Below the pieces are notes generated by a model. It had not been told where the DNA came from. It searched no databases and saw only the letters and a list, made by a program, of their open reading frames with translations. Positions 24,413 to 28,572 of a stretch of 28,572 nucleotides of DNA are shown here, in pieces. Every line of letters starts with the position of its first letter. Positions within the stretch are counted from its first letter, which is position 1. The DNA lies in NCBI GenBank assembly GCA_030039095.1, contig JASHQP010000032.1, positions 1-28,572 of the forward strand, written 5' to 3'. The stretch comes from Streptosporangiaceae bacterium (lineage in GTDB: Bacteria > Actinomycetota > Actinomycetes > Streptosporangiales > Streptosporangiaceae). A program made the position numbers and the translations under genes.

Positions 24413-25107
24413 ATCGAGTAGCGGCGGAAGCCGACCGCGTAGTCGACACCCGCGCCGAGGCCGATGTAACCGGACATGTTGCGGAGGAACTCGTCGGGGT
24501 CGAAGTCGCCGCCGAGTCGCTCCAGGTAGGCCCGGTGCTCGCGCAGCGAGGCGACGCCCGCCTCGATCGTCGCGGTGACGTCCGCGAAGTGGGTCGGGCT
24601 GCCGGTGGCGGCCACGTACGCGTCGCGGATGCTCCACCTTGGCCCGGCGTCCGGGAACACCCACTCGTTGGCGGCATCCCGGCAGGCGTCGAGCACCGCG
24701 AGCCCGACCGCGCGGTGGTCGGCGTGGTTGACCGGGCCGTCCTCGCCCCAGGTGAGGTCGAAGCTCGTCGTGATGACCACCTCGGGCTGCAGCCTGCGGA
24801 ACGCGGCGGCGAGATCGCGCCGCAACGCAGCCCCGTACTCGACCAGCCCGTCCGGGTGGTCGAGGAACACGACCTCGGTCACGCCCACCACGGCGGCGCT
24901 GCGCCGTTCTTCCTCCATCCGCAGCGGCCCGACCCGTTCCGGCGGCTGTCCCGCGATGCCTGCCTCGCCCTTGGTCGCGAGCAGGTAGGAGACCTCCTTG
25001 CCCTGGCCGGTCCACCGGGCAACGGCCGCGGCGACCCCGTACTCGAGGTCATCCGGGTGTGCGACCACGGCAACTGCCCTGGTCCAGTCCTCTGGCATCG
25101 GCTGCAT
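24409..25107 (-). CDS. PIG-L (LmbE-like) family zinc deacetylase
   Basis: A 232-residue member of the PIG-L/LmbE family, zinc amidases that deacetylate N-acetylglucosamine-type conjugates (MshB in mycothiol synthesis, BshB, and antibiotic enzymes). The metal and catalytic motif AVVAHPDDLEYG is near the N-terminus and the third ligand is in VNHADHRAVG. KEVSYLLATKGEAG lies between, and the SGYIGLGAGVDYAVGFRR end is typical of stand-alone actinobacterial members. It is shorter than MshB and lacks obvious MshB features, so I do not call mycothiol synthesis. ATG 25107 has AAGGAGG 11 bases upstream; an ATG at 25098 is also possible. Coupled to the GNAT gene by a four-base overlap. Confidence 0.9.
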   Translation of the reverse strand: MQPMPEDWTRAVAVVAHPDDLEYGVAAAVARWTGQGKEVSYLLATKGEAGIAGQPPERVGPLRMEEERRSAAVVGVTEVVFLDHPDGLVEYGAALRRDLAAAFRRLQPEVVITTSFDLTWGEDGPVNHADHRAVGLAVLDACRDAANEWVFPDAGPRWSIRDAYVAATGSPTHFADVTATIEAGVASLREHRAYLERLGGDFDPDEFLRNMSGYIGLGAGVDYAVGFRRYSM

Positions 25108-25200
25108 CGGCCCTGCTCCCTCCTTGCCGCGGCGACCCTGGCACCATGGGATTGCACGCAACAGGCAGCGATCCTAGTCCGATCCCTGCAGGGGGATGCC

Positions 25201-25848
25201 ATGGCCTCGTCACCGGAGAACTGGGACGGCTCGTACGCCGCGAACGCGTCCCCGCCGTGGGACATCGGCCGCCCTCAGCCGGTCTTCGTGCGCCATGCCG
25301 ACGCGGGCCTGCTGAGCGGGCGGCTGCTCGACGCGGGCTGCGGCACGGGCGAGAACACCCTGCTGGGCGCGTCCAAGGGCGCGGACGCGCTGGGGGTCGA
25401 CATCTCGCCGCGCGCGATCCAGCGGGCGCGGGACAAGGCGACCGAGCGCGGCATCGCGGCGCGCTTCGAGGTCGCCGACGCGCTGAACCTCGGCCCGCTC
25501 GGGGTGGCCTTCGAGACCGTCATCGACAGCGGGGTATTCCACGTCTTCGACGACGAAGACCGCGCCAGGTACGTGGCCAGCCTGGCCTCGGTGCTCGAGC
25601 CGGGCGGAATCCTGTACCTGATCTGCTTCAGCGAGCATCAGCCCGGCGACTTCGGCCCGCGCCGTGTTCGCCAGGACGAGCTGCGTGCCGCGTTCGGCGA
25701 CGGGTGGAACGTCACCGAGATCGTCCCGGAGAAGTTCGAGATCAACCCGGATTCCGGGTTCGGCACCACGGCCGTGGCGGCCTGGCTGGCCACCATCCGG
25801 CGGTCCGCCGTGACCCCGGCCGCCGCAACTGGATCGAGCTGCACCTGA
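25201..25848 (+). CDS. Class I SAM-dependent methyltransferase
   Basis: 215 residues. Motif I is [36 protein letters not shown], binding SAM. Motif [14 protein letters not shown], and the post-motif [16 protein letters not shown] are also clear. The opening [23 protein letters not shown] is typical of small thiopurine-methyltransferase-like enzymes. The substrate cannot be inferred. Normal homology ends near AWLATIRR; the last 14 residues (SAVTPAAAT...) look like read-through into other sequence, consistent with the gene remnant that overlaps this end in another frame. The ribosome site GGGGG lies inside the palindrome CCCTGCAGGG (25184-25193), 5-10 bases before the ATG. It diverges from the PIG-L gene, 93 bases apart. 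Confidence 0.88.
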   Translation: MASSPENWDGSYAANASPPWDIGRPQPVFVRHADAGLLSGRLLDAGCGTGENTLLGASKGADALGVDISPRAIQRARDKATERGIAARFEVADALNLGPLGVAFETVIDSGVFHVFDDEDRARYVASLASVLEPGGILYLICFSEHQPGDFGPRRVRQDELRAAFGDGWNVTEIVPEKFEINPDSGFGTTAVAAWLATIRRSAVTPAAATGSSCT

Positions 25849-25913
25849 GTTCGCTCGCGGACATCGAGCGACTGCGCCCGGTGCTGCAGGCGGCGATGGC
25901 AGCGAACGCGTGA
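25824..25913 (+). pseudogene. Short C-terminal gene remnant, possibly YjbR-like
   Basis: In the frame ending with TGA at 25911-25913 the sequence reads [29 protein letters not shown], which has the look of a protein C-terminus of the MmcQ/YjbR or a similar small family. No matching upstream part exists, because that frame runs under the methyltransferase gene. It may be a scar of a deletion that also altered the methyltransferase end. Identification is tentative. Confidence 0.25.
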
Positions 25914-25966
25914 CTGATCGCGGCGCTGAGCCGCGGGGCGCCGACCGCAGGTGCTTGACTAGGCCC

Positions 25967-26407
25967 ATGCCTGTCGATGGTGAGTACGAGCCGAGCAAGC
26001 TGGGGTGGGTGCGGGACCAGGTTGAGGCCTACGAAGGTTCCGGTGGCACGGAGGGGACGACGCTGCGCGACACCGGGCTCCCTGTGGTGATCATCACCAA
26101 TCTGGGGGGGCGCAGCGGCAAGGTGCGCAAGACGCCGGTGATGCGCGTGGAGCACGACGGCCGCTACGCCGCCGTGGCGTCCCGCGGCGGCGCCCCGACG
26201 CATCCGCAGTGGTACTACAACCTGCGGGACAACCCCCGGGTCGAGCTGCAGGACGGCACGCACAGGCAGGACATGACCGCCAGGGAAGTCACCGGCGCGG
26301 AGCGCGCGCAGTGGTGGGAGCGTGCGGTCGCCGCCTATCCGCCGTACGCGGAGTACCAGGAGCGGACCACGCGGCAGATACCGGTGTTCGTCCTCGAGCC
26401 CGCCTGA
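25967..26407 (+). CDS. Ddn-family F420H2-dependent nitro/quinone reductase-like protein
   Basis: 146 residues of the deazaflavin-dependent (Ddn/DUF385) family, small split-barrel proteins that bind F420H2 and reduce quinones or nitro compounds in actinobacteria. Markers are [22 protein letters not shown], then [27 protein letters not shown] (the F420-phosphate loop with Gly-x-x-Ser-Gly-Lys and Arg-Lys-Thr-Pro), then [18 protein letters not shown] and [22 protein letters not shown] 25967 is chosen because family homology begins there; an in-frame start at 25910 adds unconserved residues. With the LLM gene at 17951 it is one of two candidate F420 users in the window. Confidence 0.92.
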   Translation: MPVDGEYEPSKLGWVRDQVEAYEGSGGTEGTTLRDTGLPVVIITNLGGRSGKVRKTPVMRVEHDGRYAAVASRGGAPTHPQWYYNLRDNPRVELQDGTHRQDMTAREVTGAERAQWWERAVAAYPPYAEYQERTTRQIPVFVLEPA

Positions 26408-26497
26408 CGTCGGCGTTCCCCGCGGGCGCGGCCCGCCGGGCCTCGTTGCCGGACGGCTGGGAGATCCCCGCTCCGGGCGGTGCGGCATGATGTACCG

Positions 26498-27793
26498 GTG
26501 ATCGACGCCCGTGGCACCGCCCTTGACCTGATCGACTTCATCGACGCCTCACCGTCGCCGTACCACGCCGCCGCCGAGGCGCTGCGCCGGCTCGCCGCGG
26601 CCGGCTTCACCGAGGTCGGACTCGGCCAGCAGTGGCCGTCGGAAACGGGCCGCTACGTCACCGTCGATGGCGGGTCGCTGTTCGCCTGGGTGCTCCCGGA
26701 GGGGGCGGCGCCGTACACGCCGTTCCGCCTGCTCGGCGCCCACACCGACAGCCCGACGCTGCGGGTCAAGCCGCGCCCGGACACCGGCGCGGCCGGCATC
26801 CGGCAGTTCGGCGTGGAGGTCTACGGTGGCCCGCTGCTCAACTCCTGGCTCGACCGCGATCTCGGGCTGGCCGGCCGGGTGGTGGTGCGCACCGCCGACG
26901 GCCCGCAGACCCGGCTGCTGCGCATCGACCGGCCGCTGCTGCGCGTGCCGCAGCTGGCCATCCACATGGACACCGACCTGAAGGCCGGGTCCGGGCTGAA
27001 GCTGGATCCGCAGCAGCACGTGGTTCCCGTCTGGTCGCTCGGCCCGCCCGAAATCGGAGCGTTCAGGGCACTCATCGGGGCCGAGCTCGGCGTCCCGGCC
27101 GGGGACGTGCTGGGCCATGACCTGATGACGTACGACCTGACCGGGGGCAGGCTGGCGGGAGCGAACGAGGAGTTCATCAGCACCGCGCGGCTGGACGACC
27201 TGGAGTGCTCGCACGCCTGCGTGTCGGCGCTGGCCGCGGTCGCCGGCGACCCGGCCCGCCAGCACGTGAGCGCGCTGGTCCTGTTCGACAACGAGGAGAT
27301 CGGCAGCGTGTCGGCGACCGGCGCGCGCGGCGCCTGGCTGGGCAGGCAGCTGGAGCGCTCGGTGCTCGCCAGGGGCGGGACGCGCGACGAGTACCTGCGC
27401 GCGATCGCGGGTTCGGTGCACGTGTCCGCGGACATGGGGCACGCGACGCACCCGAACTACCCGGACAAGCAGGAGCCGCAGCACCAGGTCGCGCTCAACG
27501 GCGGCCCGGTCCTGAAGCTGAACGCGAACGTGCTGTACGCCACCGACGCGACGACGCACGCCGCGTTCCTGCTGGCCGCGGAGCAGGCCGCGGTGCCGGT
27601 GCAGTACTTCGTCATGCGCAGCGGCGTGCGCACCGGGTCGACGATCGGGCCGTACGTCGCCGCGGGGCTGGCGATGCCAACGGTCGACGTGGGCAACCCG
27701 GCGCTCGCCATGCACTCGGCGCGCGAGCTCGGCGGCGCCGAGGACCCGGCGATGATGATCGCGGCCCTGCGGGCGTTCCTGGCTCCCGCGTAG
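26498..27793 (+). CDS. M18-family aminopeptidase (ApeB/DAP type)
   Basis: 431 residues of peptidase family M18, dodecameric cytosolic zinc aminopeptidases preferring acidic or hydrophobic N-termini. It starts near DLIDFIDASPSPYHAAAEALRRL, the family N-terminus. Metal and catalytic residues are visible in LLGAHTDSPTLRVKP (His and Asp), VLFDNEEIGS (the adjacent Glu pair), SADMGHATHPNYPDK (bridging Asp) and the final His in the segment PALAMHSARELGG. I chose GTG 26498 because CATGAT lies 6 bases upstream as a possible leaderless -10; GTG 26480 in the same frame would add six residues. It is single-gene and ends facing the membrane-protein gene with a shared terminator. Confidence 0.92.
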   Translation: MIDARGTALDLIDFIDASPSPYHAAAEALRRLAAAGFTEVGLGQQWPSETGRYVTVDGGSLFAWVLPEGAAPYTPFRLLGAHTDSPTLRVKPRPDTGAAGIRQFGVEVYGGPLLNSWLDRDLGLAGRVVVRTADGPQTRLLRIDRPLLRVPQLAIHMDTDLKAGSGLKLDPQQHVVPVWSLGPPEIGAFRALIGAELGVPAGDVLGHDLMTYDLTGGRLAGANEEFISTARLDDLECSHACVSALAAVAGDPARQHVSALVLFDNEEIGSVSATGARGAWLGRQLERSVLARGGTRDEYLRAIAGSVHVSADMGHATHPNYPDKQEPQHQVALNGGPVLKLNANVLYATDATTHAAFLLAAEQAAVPVQYFVMRSGVRTGSTIGPYVAAGLAMPTVDVGNPALAMHSARELGGAEDPAMMIAALRAFLAPA

Positions 27794-27812
27794 CAGGAAC
27801 CCGACTACGGCT

Positions 27813-27840
27813 CGCCAGGGAACCCGCGGGTTCCCTGGCG
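27813..27840. terminator. Bidirectional terminator, perfect 28-base palindrome
   Basis: Positions 27813-27826 are the exact inverse complement of 27827-27840 (arm CGCCAGGGAACCCG). The palindrome lies 20 bases after the M18 aminopeptidase stop and 3 bases after the stop of the convergent gene, so it can terminate both transcripts. Confidence 0.8.
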
Positions 27841-27843
27841 CCG

Positions 27844-28563
27844 CTAGATGTCGCCGGCCGACTCCTGCGGGTCGCCGTACTTGGCCGCAATCGGGTTCCA
27901 CGCCTGCACGAACGTCGCCTTCGCCGAGCCTGCCTGGGAGTCCGCGCTGACCGCGGCGTTGTAGGCGGGCGACCGGCCGGCCGGCCGGCACCCGGAGCGC
28001 AGTTCCCTGCGGGCCCAGGTCAGGTAGTCCCGGTCGGCGTCGAGCGAGGCGCGCAGCGCCGCGAGCAGATCCGCCTTCGCCACGGTTCCATTGGCCAGTG
28101 CCCCCATGGACAGGGCTTTCGCCCGGCGGTACTCGGCGTTGCGCTGGCTGGCCACGGCCTGGATCTGGCTGGTCGCGCTCGCCAGGTTCGAGCAGTTGCG
28201 GGCGTCGGCGACCGCGCCCTCCAGCGACCGCCGGGTGGCCGCGCTGGAGCTCAGCAGGCTGCTCACGGCCGTCGCCTGCCCGGCCGCGAGGGTGGTGGCC
28301 CTCGACGAGGGGGCCGGGGAGGCGGCGTTCGACGAGGCCGCCGGCGTGCTCGGTGATGACCCGCCGGAGAGGGCGATGCCGGCGATGATCCCCACGACAA
28401 TGACGGCCACCGCCGCGAGGACGAACACCATCCGCTTGCCGCTCAGCAGCCCAGACTGCGGACGAGCCACGCGCAGCTTGCTGAAGAAGTCGGGGCCCGG
28501 GCCGTGCGGCGCGCCCGGAGGCTGCCCCAGCGGGGGCTGCTGCGGCCAGCCGGGTTCGTACAT
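27844..28563 (-). CDS. Single-pass membrane protein with Pro-rich N-terminus and extracytoplasmic helical domain
   Basis: At least 239 residues. The N-terminal part is Pro/Gly-rich (MYEPGWPQQPPLGQPPG). One membrane segment lies near 45-66 (MVFVLAAVAVIVVGIIAGIAL). A Ser/Ala/Pro linker and a predicted extracytoplasmic helical domain follow, with two Cys (NCSNLAS and RSGCRPAG) that could form a disulfide. The type II topology is common among uncharacterised actinomycete envelope proteins; I recognise no named family. No ribosome site is visible before the ATG at 28563 and only nine bases remain upstream, so the true start may lie beyond the right edge. Confidence 0.7.
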   Translation of the reverse strand: MYEPGWPQQPPLGQPPGAPHGPGPDFFSKLRVARPQSGLLSGKRMVFVLAAVAVIVVGIIAGIALSGGSSPSTPAASSNAASPAPSSRATTLAAGQATAVSSLLSSSAATRRSLEGAVADARNCSNLASATSQIQAVASQRNAEYRRAKALSMGALANGTVAKADLLAALRASLDADRDYLTWARRELRSGCRPAGRSPAYNAAVSADSQAGSAKATFVQAWNPIAAKYGDPQESAGDI

Positions 28564-28572
28564 CGGGGGCGC

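Noticed and set aside
24409..25107. PIG-L protein as MshB of mycothiol synthesis.
   Set aside because: It is shorter than MshB and has no mycothiol genes beside it; generic PIG-L members are common in actinomycetes.
25184..25193. Palindrome CCCTGCAGGG over the methyltransferase ribosome site as a riboregulator.
   Set aside because: Ten bases without a loop cannot form a useful hairpin alone, and no longer structure or riboswitch signature is visible.

Overview
The window is a contiguous stretch of chromosome from a high-GC, F420-using actinomycete. GC-rich third codon positions run throughout. The left end carries the order Mpa/ARC - TrmI - RecB-like - small membrane protein - PAC2, which I recall from mycobacteria (Rv2115c to Rv2125) and streptomycetes. 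It is followed by the actinobacterial trio SCO1664-family / DUF3090 / MSMEG_4193-family phosphomutase. Two enzymes of F420-associated families (an LLM oxidoreductase and a Ddn-type reductase) and several probable leaderless promoters fit the same group. Streptomycetales or Streptosporangiales-like bacteria are the best guess; the species cannot be named from sequence alone.

Layout. 1-8.8 kb is conserved housekeeping: the start of the proteasomal ATPase, tRNA m1A58 methyltransferase, a site-2 protease with CBS domains, a Cas4/RecB-type nuclease with a four-Cys cluster, a membrane protein, a HAD phosphatase, a PAC2 protein and the conserved trio. A small IS605/TnpB-derived element (about 7.41-8.10 kb) sits inside the trio on the opposite strand. 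Its TnpB has lost most of the RuvC domain in frame but keeps its N-terminal domain, zinc finger and 3' hairpins. 8.8-9.5 kb is a DUF1707-FHA gene with its own promoter.

9.5-19.9 kb is the most interesting block and looks like one functional locus. A leftward Opp/Dpp-type ABC importer (lipoprotein, two permeases, one fused double ATPase) diverges from a rightward, translationally coupled operon: beta-ureidopropionase-like amidohydrolase, dihydropyrimidinase/hydantoinase, and an LLM flavin/F420 oxidoreductase. An IclR regulator follows. Its -10 box lies inside a palindrome that overlaps its own start codon. The 188-bp divergent region holds three direct repeats spaced exactly 11 bp apart on the importer side, and an inverted repeat just downstream of a predicted promoter on the catabolic side. 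The locus would import and hydrolyse a cyclic ureide (dihydropyrimidine or hydantoin). The usual dihydropyrimidine dehydrogenase is absent and the LLM enzyme occupies the redox slot.

19.9-28.6 kb is accessory and mixed: an S66/MccF-like peptidase; a secreted CBM5/12-GH18 chitinase with an operator-promoter module, a TTA codon in its signal peptide and a strong terminator; a truncated DJ-1/PfpI gene; an ArsR regulator overlapping a YbaK-type editing deacylase; remnants of an FAD oxidoreductase; a GNAT/PIG-L pair; a methyltransferase; a Ddn-like reductase; an M18 aminopeptidase; and a membrane-anchored protein running to the right edge.

I saw no tRNA, rRNA or CRISPR array, and no gene-free stretch longer than 300 bases.
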